Assembly (NCBI GenBank): GCA_902767915.1
Contig: CACXJE010000027.1
Location: 1 to 44,341 of the forward strand
From: Oscillospiraceae bacterium
GTDB lineage: Bacteria > Bacillota > Clostridia > Oscillospirales > Oscillospiraceae
Direction of reading: 5' to 3'
Length of the DNA: 44,341 nucleotides
In this document: one piece after another, positions 33,234 to 41,212 of the stretch
How the letters are laid out: each line of letters begins with the position of its first letter
How positions within the stretch are numbered: position 1 is the stretch's first letter
Notes under the pieces: model-generated
What the model was told of the DNA's origin: nothing
The model's database searches: none
The model's input: only the letters and a program-made list of their open reading frames with translations
Translations under genes and position numbers: made by a program

Positions 33234-34975
33234 ATGCCATTTTTCTCACCGCCCTGACGGCGGAGCTGAACGAAACCCTCCCCGGCGCCCGGATCGACCG
33301 GATCCAGCAGCCGGAGCGGGACGCGGTGGTGCTGAGCCTGCGGACTCCGGCCTCCGGCAACCGGAAGCTGCTGCTTTCCGCCTCCTCCAACCATCCCCGA
33401 CTCCACTACACCGAGGAGAAATATGAAAATCCCGCCCAGCCCCCCATGTTCTGCATGCTGCTGCGGAAGCACCTGGCCGGCGGCCGGATCCTGTCTCTGA
33501 CCCAGCTGCCCATGGAGCGGGCGGTGGACCTGTGCGTAGAGAGCACCGACGAGCTGGGGATCTTAAGCCAGAAGCATCTGCTTCTGGAGCTGATGGGCCG
33601 GAACTCCAATCTGATCCTCACGGGCCCGGACGGCCGGATCATCGACTGCATGCGCCGGGTGGACTTTGAAATGTCCGAAAAACGGCAGGTGCTGCCCGGC
33701 CTGTTTTACCGTGAGCCCCCGGCCCAGGGGAAGCTGGATCTGCGGCAGGAGACCGAGGAAGGCATTCGCTCCGACCTGGCTCTGGTCCGGCAGTCCGTGA
33801 CCCTGGATGTCTGGCTCATGGACCGGTACGCAGGGATCTCCCCGCTGATTGCCCGGGAGCTCAGCTATGCCGCCGCGGGACGGATCGACCCGGATCTGAC
33901 AGCCTGTGATCCGGCGGCCCTGGCCCCCGCCCTGTACCGGCAGCTGAGGGGGCTTCTGACGGGCTTTGTTCCCACGGTGCTGTACCGGGGAGACACGCCG
34001 AAGGACTACACCTTCCGCCCCATCGCCCAATATGAGGGCTATATGACCTGCCGGACTGCCCGGAGCTTTTCCGCCCTGCTGGACGACTACTATTTGAGCC
34101 GGGACCGGGAGCAGCGGACCCGGGCCAGGACCCAAAGCCTGACCAAGACCCTGACCACCCTCCGCAGCCGGACCCTGCGAAAGCTGGCGGCCCAGCGCAA
34201 GGAGCTGGAGGCCACCTATGACCGGGAGCGGGTCCGGCAGCTGGGGGACATCGTCACCGCCAATCTGCATCAGATCGCCCGGGGCCAGACCCGTCTGCGG
34301 GCGGTGGACTTCTACGACCCGGAGATGCGGGAGATCGAGATCCCCCTGAACGGGGCCGTCTCCCCCCAGCAGAACGCGGCGAAATATTATAAGGATTACA
34401 ACAAGGCCAAGAACGCCGAAAAGATCCTGACCGAACAGATCGCCCTGGCGGAAACCGAGGCGGACTATCTGGCCGGGGTGCTGGAGGCCCTGTCCCGGGC
34501 CCGGGGCGAGCAGGACGTGGCGGAGATCCGGGCCGAGCTGGTGGAGGGGGGCTATCTCCGGAACAACGACCGGAAGAAGCAGATGAAAACCAAGCCCGCC
34601 CGGCCCCTGGAGTACCGCTCCTCCGACGGGATCCCCATCTACGTGGGCCGGAACAATCGGCAGAACGACCTTCTGACCTGCAAGCTTGCCTATAAGACCG
34701 ATCTTTGGCTCCATGTGCAGAAGGCCCACGGCAGCCACGTGATCATCGCCTGCGGCGGCGTCACGCCCCCGGACCAGACCGTCACCGAGGCGGCCATGCT
34801 GGCGGCCCTCTACTCCGAGGTCAGCCAGGGCCAGAACGTGCCCGTGGACCTGTGCCCGGTCCGGCAGGTAAAGAAGCCCGCCGGGGCCAAGCCCGGCATG
34901 GTGGTCTATGAAAACTACCGGACCGTCTACGTGACCCCGGATCCAAAGCTGCCGGAGCAGCTGATACCCGAATGA
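33224..34975 (+). CDS. rqcH: Rqc2 homologue RqcH (NFACT protein)
   Basis: RqcH binds stalled 50S-peptidyl-tRNA complexes and adds C-terminal Ala tails that mark nascent chains for degradation. The 583-residue protein has the NFACT-N region (MPLDAIFLTALTAELNETLP, later HLLLELMGRNSNLIL), a central coiled coil (about 285-390), and the NFACT-R domain (IPIYVGRNNRQNDLLT...DLWLHVQKAHGSHVI). Older databases call it a fibronectin-binding protein. It starts inside the end of mrnC; GGGGAAGGAG lies upstream of ATG 33224. Confidence 0.93.
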   Translation: MPLDAIFLTALTAELNETLPGARIDRIQQPERDAVVLSLRTPASGNRKLLLSASSNHPRLHYTEEKYENPAQPPMFCMLLRKHLAGGRILSLTQLPMERAVDLCVESTDELGILSQKHLLLELMGRNSNLILTGPDGRIIDCMRRVDFEMSEKRQVLPGLFYREPPAQGKLDLRQETEEGIRSDLALVRQSVTLDVWLMDRYAGISPLIARELSYAAAGRIDPDLTACDPAALAPALYRQLRGLLTGFVPTVLYRGDTPKDYTFRPIAQYEGYMTCRTARSFSALLDDYYLSRDREQRTRARTQSLTKTLTTLRSRTLRKLAAQRKELEATYDRERVRQLGDIVTANLHQIARGQTRLRAVDFYDPEMREIEIPLNGAVSPQQNAAKYYKDYNKAKNAEKILTEQIALAETEADYLAGVLEALSRARGEQDVAEIRAELVEGGYLRNNDRKKQMKTKPARPLEYRSSDGIPIYVGRNNRQNDLLTCKLAYKTDLWLHVQKAHGSHVIIACGGVTPPDQTVTEAAMLAALYSEVSQGQNVPVDLCPVRQVKKPAGAKPGMVVYENYRTVYVTPDPKLPEQLIPE

Positions 34976-35027
34976 ACGACCTGGCGCACCCAGTGCGCCG
35001 CTGCAAAATAAGATAGGAGGAAACACC

Positions 35028-37763
35028 ATGAACGCATCGCTTTCTGCTTCCGTCTATGCCCTTTCCGGCGCAGGAAAAACCGTGCTTTTGGAGCTCCTGC
35101 CGGATACCCTTCGCCTGCCCGAGGACGTGTGCCTGTGTCTTGTGGACGCGGAACGTCTGGAGGACGGCGCCCAGAAGAACCTGGTGGCCCAGGTGGCCGC
35201 CCAAACCCGGGCCGGGGGCCCCGCACCCATTTTTGTGCTGACCAAGGCGGACCGGCTGTCGGGCCTGCGTTCCGGCATGGCCCGGTTCCTGGGCCAGCTG
35301 CGGGAGCTGGGCTTTGACCGGCCGGAGGTCTATCCGGTCTGCGCCGAGGCGGCCCTGCTGTTCCTGCTGCCCACCAAGGGCCGGGAGCTGACTGCCGAGG
35401 AGCAGTCCCGGCTGGCCAGCAGCTACGACCGGTTCGGTCCCGGGGAAAACTGCCTGGCCGGCTATGCCGTCACCGACAGCATGACCTGTCTGGTGGGCGG
35501 CCGGGAGGTCTCGCCCCAGCAACTGAATCTGGCCCTGGCGAACACCGGCGTTCCCGCGCTGATCGACCGGCTGGAGGAGTTGGCCGGGCAGCAGCCCGTC
35601 AGCGATTTCCGCCCTGCATCCGCGAAACCGGAGGCCTCTGCCGCCGAACCCCCGCTTCCCGCCGCACCGGTTGAGGTGACGGAGCTGAACATTCCGATGG
35701 AGGATCTGCCGGCCCAGCCGGAGGAGCCCCGGATCGACGTGCCGGCGGCGGAGCCGATCCCGGTGCAGACCGGAGCGGTGGATATCTCCGCCTGGATGGA
35801 CCGGATCGCCGGCGCGGAGCTCGGAGACCTGCCGGAGCTGGATTCTGCCATCCGCGGCCTGCCGGTGGACGAGACGGTCAGCGCCGAGCTGCGGGCTGCC
35901 CTGGCCCGCCGCCGCTGGACCCTCCAGTGCGAGCAGATGGACGCCCTGGTCAGCGGCTATGAGGAGATGGACTGCGCCTCCCTTCTGGGCCTGGCCCAGC
36001 AGGTCCGGGACTCCGAATTCCCGGAGGCCATCCGGAAGAAGACCCTGGAGGTCCTCCACGCCCAGTTCCAGACCCGGGAGCTGACCGAGCTGCGGGAGCT
36101 GACGCTGGACGCCGACACCCTGGATATTCCGGGCCTCTATGCCCTGAGCGACCGCATCAACGAGGGCCCCTACAGTGCCCAGAGCCGGGCTCCCTATCTG
36201 GATCTGATCAACCACCGGATCGACGAGCTGCATGTGCAGGCCATGGAGGCCGCCTGCGAAGGCCTGGAGGAGGCCGACGCGGAAAAGCTGGAGGAGCTGC
36301 GGGAAATGCTCGACCGGCGGGACTGCGCCGATGTGCTGAAGACGGAGTTCTACGCCCGCATCGAGCAGCGAAAGGATGAGCTGGAGCTGCAGCAGCTGGA
36401 CGCCCTCACCGAAAACGCCGAGCTGAAAACCGTCGAGGAGCTGGAGACCCTCCAACAGACCCTGGAGGAGGGAAGCTGGAATCCCCGCTTCATCAACAAA
36501 TACCGCCACAAAATCGCCCTCTGCCTGGACGCCGCGGTCTGCCGTTCCCTCCGGGAGGAGTCCGCGGAGCTGGACAACATGAGCCGCCGGGCGGTTCTGG
36601 AGCTGAAGGGCCGGGTGGAGGCCAGAGGGCTGCCGGACCGGCTGTCCGAGCAGCTGCTGGACCGGATCGACGAGCGGATCTACCGGCTGGATCTGCTGCG
36701 GCTCACCACCCTCGGCAACGACTTTGACGCCATGGGCTTTGATGAGATCGACCTGATGCGGAACCAGATCTCCATGGAGGAGGTCTGCCCCCGGAGCAGA
36801 CAGGCCTATCTGGACAAGCTCGCCCAGCGGGAGCACAACCTGGTCTATGAAAACGCCGCCTCCCACGCCGCTCTGGCCCAGCAGATCGCGGCCCAGTTCA
36901 AGCTGCGGCTGGTGGACTTCGACATCTCCTCCACGGATCCGAAGTATGATGCCAAGCTCAAGCAGTTCTGGGGCGGCACCGGCATGGAGCAGCCCCGGGA
37001 TATCCCGGCCTTCCTGCTGGCCAATGCCTGCACCATCGGCCTGTCCAACCAGCGGTTCTGGTATAAGAACGGCCGGGATCTGGCCTTCCTGCCGCTGGCG
37101 GAGATCGAAAAGTTCCAGGTGCTGAAGCAGCGGCTTTCCCTGAACCTGCAGATCGTCCGGAAGGACAGCACCTACCTGCTGACCGAGGCCAAGCTGTTCC
37201 GGAACAACGCGGCCCAGGTGCTGGGCTTCCTGAATGAGTGCGTCCGCCGCTGGGACGAGCAGAGCCTCCCGGACAGCCATCCCGCCGAGCGGATCCGAAC
37301 CAGGAGCTTCGACGTGGACGAGCTGGCCGCCAGGATTCCGGAGCAGCCCCTCACCGAGGAGACCGCCCTGGAGATTCTGCGCCGGCAGTATGAGCGGAAG
37401 AAGCTCAGAGCCGGCAGTCTGGCGGATGCGGATCCGGAGACCTGGGCAGGCAAGACCCGGAAGGTCCTGCAGGCCATGTCCCTGCCGGAGAAGACCAAGC
37501 TGGTCTGGTTCGATACCTCGGGCCTTCTGGGCAGCATCAAGGACGCGGTGGCGGTGGGCCCCGCCGGCTTCTATCTGCTGGAGAACAAGCAGACCGTCAA
37601 GACGGTGCCCATGGAGGATATATATAATGTAGGCCGCTCCGGCAAGCGTGCCGTTGTGACCACCCTCCAGAACCAGACCTATAACCCGGATCTGCCCCAG
37701 GACATGATCCCCCTGCTGGACGAATACGTCAAGGCTGTCCAGCTGGCCCGGCAAATGGGATAG
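35028..37763 (+). CDS. Unrecognised GTPase-like protein with helical repeats and PH-like ends
   Basis: The protein has 911 residues and belongs to no family that I can name. The N-terminus has a P-loop (A11LSGAGKT18), a G4-like TKAD (72-75) and a G5-like CAE (105-107), in a domain shorter than usual because the switch region is nearly absent. A Pro/Ala/Glu linker follows (about 190-250). Residues about 270-630 consist of five or more 45-50-residue helical repeats with a YLDLI..RI.EL-type core. Two C-terminal beta-rich domains (about 665-750 and 815-911) resemble bacterial PH/GRAM folds. A dynamin-like ancestry is possible but unproven. GGAGGAAAC precedes ATG 35028. Confidence 0.75.
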   Translation: MNASLSASVYALSGAGKTVLLELLPDTLRLPEDVCLCLVDAERLEDGAQKNLVAQVAAQTRAGGPAPIFVLTKADRLSGLRSGMARFLGQLRELGFDRPEVYPVCAEAALLFLLPTKGRELTAEEQSRLASSYDRFGPGENCLAGYAVTDSMTCLVGGREVSPQQLNLALANTGVPALIDRLEELAGQQPVSDFRPASAKPEASAAEPPLPAAPVEVTELNIPMEDLPAQPEEPRIDVPAAEPIPVQTGAVDISAWMDRIAGAELGDLPELDSAIRGLPVDETVSAELRAALARRRWTLQCEQMDALVSGYEEMDCASLLGLAQQVRDSEFPEAIRKKTLEVLHAQFQTRELTELRELTLDADTLDIPGLYALSDRINEGPYSAQSRAPYLDLINHRIDELHVQAMEAACEGLEEADAEKLEELREMLDRRDCADVLKTEFYARIEQRKDELELQQLDALTENAELKTVEELETLQQTLEEGSWNPRFINKYRHKIALCLDAAVCRSLREESAELDNMSRRAVLELKGRVEARGLPDRLSEQLLDRIDERIYRLDLLRLTTLGNDFDAMGFDEIDLMRNQISMEEVCPRSRQAYLDKLAQREHNLVYENAASHAALAQQIAAQFKLRLVDFDISSTDPKYDAKLKQFWGGTGMEQPRDIPAFLLANACTIGLSNQRFWYKNGRDLAFLPLAEIEKFQVLKQRLSLNLQIVRKDSTYLLTEAKLFRNNAAQVLGFLNECVRRWDEQSLPDSHPAERIRTRSFDVDELAARIPEQPLTEETALEILRRQYERKKLRAGSLADADPETWAGKTRKVLQAMSLPEKTKLVWFDTSGLLGSIKDAVAVGPAGFYLLENKQTVKTVPMEDIYNVGRSGKRAVVTTLQNQTYNPDLPQDMIPLLDEYVKAVQLARQMG

Positions 37764-37785
37764 GATCAGGGCCCAGCCACCAGGA

Positions 37786-37828
37786 ACCCCTCCACCGGCC
37801 TCAAGGCCGGTGGAGGGGTGCTGTTAAA
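37786..37828 (+). terminator. Terminator after the GTPase-like gene
   Basis: A perfect 15-bp stem ACCCCTCCACCGGCC (37786-37800) pairs with 37805-37819 around loop TCAA. Only a weak T-rich tail follows (GCTGTTAAA). It lies 22 bases past the stop. Confidence 0.75.
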
Positions 37829-37900
37829 GTGAATAGTGAATAATGAATAGTGAATAATTGTGGAGTTTTGCAGATTGCAATCTGCAAAACACAATAATTG
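37829..37900. repeat. GTGAATA heptad array and 26-base palindrome
   Basis: Four seven-base units GTGAATA, GTGAATA, ATGAATA, GTGAATA occupy 37829-37856. A perfect 26-base palindrome follows at 37865-37890 (GTTTTGCAGATTG and its complement), flanked by inverted AATAATTG/CAATAATT. The layout mirrors one half of the element at 784-1009. Confidence 0.7.
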
Positions 37901-37953
37901 TCCATCTGGTTATCGGCTTAAGTCAGCATAGATGCCGGACCGTTCGATCGAAG

Positions 37954-38109
37954 CCGTAGGGACGAGCAGTGCTCGTCCGGTCCGCCACAGGCGGACAATT
38001 TGCCGGAGGCAAATCCGGCACGGCTGCCATAATATCAGCGTTTGAATCGTTTGCTCCCGCAAACGATGCTTGCTCCGCAAGCGCGGACGAGCAGTGCTCG
38101 TCCCTACGG
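37954..38109. mobile_element. Composite inverted-repeat element built from GTAGGG hairpins
   Basis: The 26-base termini (37954-37979 and 38084-38109) are inverted copies with one mismatch. Each is itself a hairpin (GACGAG-CAGTG-CTCGTC) headed by CCGTAGG. Between them lie further short hairpins: ATTTGCC/GGCAAAT, CGTTTGC/GCAAACG and GCTTGC/GCAAGC. Bases 37764-38170 contain no gene, only the terminator and these repeats. Mobility is inferred from the terminal inverted repeats. Confidence 0.6.
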
Positions 38110-38134
38110 TGTATTTGTTGAAAACATTGAAAAA

Positions 38135-38176
38135 ACTGACAGCGGCAGACCGGAATCCGGTTTACCGCTGTCAGTC
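38135..38176 (-). terminator. Terminator of the second small XRE gene
   Basis: A long stem ACTGACAGCGG...CCGCTGTCAGT spans 38135-38176 and overlaps the gene's last codons. On the minus strand it is followed by GTTTTTTCAATGTTTT. It is equivalent in position to the hairpin at the first XRE gene (3871-3908). Confidence 0.75.
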
Positions 38177-38377
38177 TTTATCGGGTATAAATGCGATCAC
38201 GTCGGAGGGCTCGCATTGCAGGATGGTGCAAATGTCGTTCAGAGTCGCCGTGGAGATGTTCCGATTGTGCTTCAGAGAATCCAGCGTCCCCTTGCTGAAG
38301 GAATAATCCTTGATTAGCCGATAGGTCGATATTCCCTTCCGCTTCATTGTCTCCCAGAGTGGGTCAAAGGTTATCAT
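38171..38377 (-). CDS. Small XRE-family DNA-binding protein, paralogue of the 3902 gene
   Basis: This 68-residue protein consists of one Cro/C1-type helix-turn-helix (YRLIKDYSFSKGTLDSLKHN). It shares PLWxTM, TLDSLK, RNI and CxPxDV with the protein at 3902-4099. GGAGGTGG precedes ATG 38377. It is divergent from a 65-residue protein whose promoter contains a palindrome, the probable operator. The target range is unknown. Confidence 0.85.
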   Translation of the reverse strand: MITFDPLWETMKRKGISTYRLIKDYSFSKGTLDSLKHNRNISTATLNDICTILQCEPSDVIAFIPDKD

Positions 38378-38419
38378 AGCACCACCTCCATGCTGATATT
38401 ATATTTTGCTTGCCGGTTC

Positions 38420-38448
38420 TTGACTATGCCCGGAATTTCGGGTATAAT
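38420..38448 (+). promoter_or_regulatory. Promoter with internal palindrome
   Basis: TTGACT (38420-38425) and TATAAT (38443-38448) have a perfect 17-base spacer. Within the spacer CCCGGAATTTCGGG is a near-perfect palindrome, well placed for repression by the divergent XRE protein. Confidence 0.75.
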
Positions 38449-38480
38449 TTCGGTATCATTTTTGATGGGAGGCAGACAGC

Positions 38481-38678
38481 ATGGAGGAGCAGCTGTATAA
38501 AGATCTGTATCACACGATATTCAACGCCGCGACGGACGCGATCCGCGCCTTGGATAGGGGAGAGGCCGCGAACGCCGCATCAATCCTGATCCGCGCCCAG
38601 CAGGAAGCGGAGGAGCGGTATCTCAGCCGGCCGGAGCAAGAGAAATCTGACGGATCCCCCGCGGGCCCAAGTCTATAA
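38481..38678 (+). CDS. Small hypothetical protein
   Basis: This 65-residue protein is helical for residues 1-50 (MEEQLYKDLYHTIFNAATDA, then an Ala/Glu/Gln helix), with a polar tail. It has no membrane or Cys motif and I do not recognise a function. GGGAGGC precedes ATG 38481. It has its own strong promoter and is divergent from a small XRE gene, an arrangement also seen at 4141-4803. It could be the regulated partner of that XRE protein. Confidence 0.7.
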   Translation: MEEQLYKDLYHTIFNAATDAIRALDRGEAANAASILIRAQQEAEERYLSRPEQEKSDGSPAGPSL

Positions 38679-38773
38679 TTTGTGGTTTGCGGACTGATGA
38701 TTACCATATTTAGGCCCCCGGAAAACTGTACAAATTTTCAGAAAAAGATTTATAAAAAACGCCAAAAAAGTTC

Positions 38774-38802
38774 TTGACATTCCGCCGTGTGTGTAGTATT
38801 AT
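38774..38802 (+). promoter_or_regulatory. S10 operon promoter
   Basis: TTGACA (38774-38779) and TATTAT (38797-38802) are spaced by 17 bases, a near-consensus promoter about 250 bases upstream of rpsJ. Confidence 0.88.
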
Positions 38803-38807
38803 ATCGG

Positions 38808-39050
38808 AGCGCGCGAACGGGATACCTGCGTGCGCACTGCGATGAAGCGGGAGATTGCGTGAAAACGGTAACTTCCGCAGAGTATGTCCGGTCATCGGGC
38901 GGCTGAGAAGGGACTGAACGCGGCGTATATCGCCACGTAAGGCAACTTGGCCGGCACAAAGTCCGCACGGCAAAGCGGTCAGAAAACTTCTCGACCGTAC
39001 CCAGCGAAGACAACGCCAAACTGAGTACGATTATTTAGGAGGAAACAAAA
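38808..39050 (+). promoter_or_regulatory. Long structured leader of the S10 operon
   Basis: About 240 bases of untranslated RNA precede rpsJ, GC-rich and full of complementary segments (for example GCGTGCGC near the start, GCCGGCACAAAG and GTCCGCACGGC further on). No open frame with a ribosome site is evident. The rpsJ ribosome site is AGGAGG at the end. Ribosomal protein operons often carry autoregulatory leaders. I do not recognise this one, and the regulator is unknown. Confidence 0.5.
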
Positions 39051-39362
39051 ATGGCAAACCAGAACATGATCAGAATCCGCCTCAAGGCTTATGATCACCA
39101 GCTCATCGATTCCAGTGCAGAGAAGATCGTCGAGACCGCCAAGCGCAACGGCGCCGCCGTGTCCGGCCCCATCCCCCTGCCCACCAAGAAGGAGATCGTC
39201 ACGATCCTCCGGGCTGTTCACAAGTACAAGGACTCCCGTGAGCAGTTCGAGCGCAGAACCCACAAGAGACTGATCGATATTCTCAACCCCAACCAGAAGA
39301 CCGTCGAGGCTCTCATGAGCCTGGATCTTCCCGCCGGCGTTGAGATTGAGATAAAGCTGTAA
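39051..39362 (+). CDS. rpsJ: 30S ribosomal protein S10
   Basis: S10 is an assembly protein of the 30S head and also the NusE transcription factor. The 103-residue protein has the family sequence [17 protein letters not shown] near the start and [16 protein letters not shown] in the loop region. TTAGGAGGAAAC precedes ATG 39051. It opens the S10 operon behind a strong promoter and a long leader. Confidence 0.97.
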   Translation: MANQNMIRIRLKAYDHQLIDSSAEKIVETAKRNGAAVSGPIPLPTKKEIVTILRAVHKYKDSREQFERRTHKRLIDILNPNQKTVEALMSLDLPAGVEIEIKL

Positions 39363-39524
39363 TACATTATTATATGGCAGTCGGCACGCCGTATCGTCCG
39401 GCTCCGAAAAAATGAATTGCAGCAACCGCTGTCCGTCGCAAGGGCGGACAGGTCAAGTTGGCAGACCAACGGCGCCCAATGGCCGCGTATGTCAACCAAT
39501 AACCTAAAGAAGGAGTAAAAAAAC
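39363..39524 (+). promoter_or_regulatory. Structured rpsJ-rplC intergenic RNA
   Basis: The 162-base gap is unusually long within an S10 operon. It contains a 9-bp stem CTGTCCGTC closed by a GCAA tetraloop (about 39430-39453), a GTTGG-CAGA-CCAAC hairpin (about 39458-39471), and other pairings, followed by the rplC ribosome site GAAGGAG. It is a candidate cis-regulatory leader for rplC and downstream genes, but unproven. Confidence 0.45.
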
Positions 39525-40247
39525 ATGCAGAAAGCAATCATCGGCAAGAAAGTGGGCATGACCCAGATCTTCGATGAGACCGGCCACGTGATCCCCGTAA
39601 CTGTGATTGAAGCGGGTCCCTGCGTCGTGACTCAGCTGAAGACCACCGAAAACGACGGCTACTCTGCCGTCCAGCTGGGCTTCGAGGACATCAAAGAGAA
39701 GAAGCTCTCCAAGCCTGAGAAGGGCCACCTGGCCAAGGCCGGCGTCGCCTTCAAGAAGCACCTCAAGGAATTCAAGCTCGAAAAGGCCAACGAGATGAAG
39801 GTCGGCGACCAGGTCAAGGCTGACGTCTTCGCCAAGGGCGACCACATCGACGTCACCGGCACCTCCAAGGGCCACGGCTACCAGGGCGCCATCAAGCGCT
39901 TCGGCGCGCAGCGCACCCCCACCAGCCACGGCGGCGGTCCCGTTCACCGTCACGCCGGCTCCATGGGCTCCACCTCCAGCCCCTCCCGCATCTTCAAGGG
40001 CCACATCGGCGCCGGCCAGATGGGTGTGGAGCAGACCACCGTTCAGAACCTGATCGTGGTCAAGGTTGATCCCGAGCTGAACATGATCGTTGTTCGCGGC
40101 GCGATTCCCGGCCCCAAGGGCGGCATCGTGTATCTGAAGAACACCGTCAAGACCATCCACGTCGCCAAGGGCGCCGCTGGCATCAGCACCAACCCGCAGA
40201 AGGCTTCCGCTCGTGTCAACCCGCAGAAGGCTTCCGCCAGAGGCTAA
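39525..40247 (+). CDS. rplC: 50S ribosomal protein L3
   Basis: L3 organises the 23S rRNA near the peptidyl-transferase centre. The 240-residue protein shows MQKAIIGKKVGMTQIFDE, the loop GHGYQGAIKRFGAQRTPTSHG and HRHAGSMGSTSSPSRIFKG. The usual protein is about 205-215 residues. Here the C-terminus carries a tail with a tandem duplication (NPQKASAR twice, near-identical in DNA at about 40191-40244). AGAAGGAG precedes ATG 39525. Confidence 0.97.
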   Translation: MQKAIIGKKVGMTQIFDETGHVIPVTVIEAGPCVVTQLKTTENDGYSAVQLGFEDIKEKKLSKPEKGHLAKAGVAFKKHLKEFKLEKANEMKVGDQVKADVFAKGDHIDVTGTSKGHGYQGAIKRFGAQRTPTSHGGGPVHRHAGSMGSTSSPSRIFKGHIGAGQMGVEQTTVQNLIVVKVDPELNMIVVRGAIPGPKGGIVYLKNTVKTIHVAKGAAGISTNPQKASARVNPQKASARG

Positions 40248-40265
40248 TGAAAGGAGAGAAAAACC

Positions 40266-40886
40266 ATGACTACCAACGTTTATGATATGACCGGCAAGAA
40301 GGTCGGCGAAGTGGTCCTCTCCGATGGCATCTTCGGCATCGAGCCCAACGTCAGCGTCATGCACGACGTGGTGAAGAACCACCTGGCCAACTGCCGTCAG
40401 GGCACACAGTCCGCTCTGACCCGCGCCGAGGTTTCCGGCGGCGGCAAGAAGCCCTGGAGACAGAAGGGCACCGGCCGCGCCCGTCAGGGCAGCACCCGGG
40501 CTCCCCAGTGGACCCACGGCGGTATCGTCTTTGCTCCCAAGCCCCGGGACTACAGCTACCGTCTGAACAAGAAGGTTCGTCGTCTGGCCCTCAAGAGCGC
40601 CCTGAGCGCCAAGGCCCAGGCCGAAGAGATCGTCGTGATCGACGAGATCAAGATGAACGAGATCAAGACCAAGACCTTTAAGAAGTTCCTCGACGCCGTC
40701 AAGGTGGAGAAGAAGGCCCTGGTCATCACCGCCGAGGCCAACGAGCTGGTGATCAAGTCCGCCCGCAACATCGCCGGCGTCAAGACCACCTTCGCCAACC
40801 TGATCAACGTGTACGACATTCTGAATGCCAACAAGCTGGTTATGGACAAGGCTGCTCTGGCCAAGATCGAGGAGGTATTCGCATAA
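40266..40886 (+). CDS. rplD: 50S ribosomal protein L4
   Basis: L4 lines the exit tunnel. The 206-residue protein has the conserved extended loop GGGKKPWRQKGTGRARQGST and APQWTHGGIVFAPKPRDYSY. GAAAGGAG precedes ATG 40266. Its TAA overlaps the rplW ATG by one base, so the two are translationally coupled. L4 autoregulates this operon in E. coli; whether it binds the leader here is unknown. Confidence 0.97.
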   Translation: MTTNVYDMTGKKVGEVVLSDGIFGIEPNVSVMHDVVKNHLANCRQGTQSALTRAEVSGGGKKPWRQKGTGRARQGSTRAPQWTHGGIVFAPKPRDYSYRLNKKVRRLALKSALSAKAQAEEIVVIDEIKMNEIKTKTFKKFLDAVKVEKKALVITAEANELVIKSARNIAGVKTTFANLINVYDILNANKLVMDKAALAKIEEVFA

Positions 40887-41182
40887 TGAAGAGTGCATAC
40901 GATATCATCCTGAGACCGGTTATCACCGAGCAGTCCATGGAGGCTGTGGAAGAGAAGCGGTACGTGTTCTACGTTCTGCCCACCGCCACCAAGACTGAAA
41001 TCAAGGCCGCTGTGGAAGAGATCTTCGGCGTCAAGGTCGAGAAGGTCAACACCATCCGCATGGACGGCAAGGTCAAGCAGCAGGGCCGCTACCCCGCGGG
41101 CCGCACCGCCTCCTACAAGAAGGCGATGGTCAAGCTGACCGAGGATTCCAAGACCATCGAGTTCTTCGAAGGCATGGTCTAA
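40886..41182 (+). CDS. rplW: 50S ribosomal protein L23
   Basis: L23 sits at the tunnel exit and docks trigger factor and SRP. The 98-residue protein has AYDIILRPVITEQSMEAVEE and the loop KVNTIRMDGKVKQQGRYPAG. Its start overlaps the rplD stop. Its order in the operon (after L4, before L2) is standard. Confidence 0.97.
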   Translation: MKSAYDIILRPVITEQSMEAVEEKRYVFYVLPTATKTEIKAAVEEIFGVKVEKVNTIRMDGKVKQQGRYPAGRTASYKKAMVKLTEDSKTIEFFEGMV

Positions 41183-41212
41183 TTCAAATCTCAAAAAGGA
41201 GCGTAACGCAAG

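Noticed and set aside
34821-37754. Minus-strand frame of 977 codons opposite the GTPase-like gene
   Set aside because: No ribosome site or domain; Gln/Leu/Gly-rich shadow of the plus-strand gene, which has a good ribosome site and terminator.
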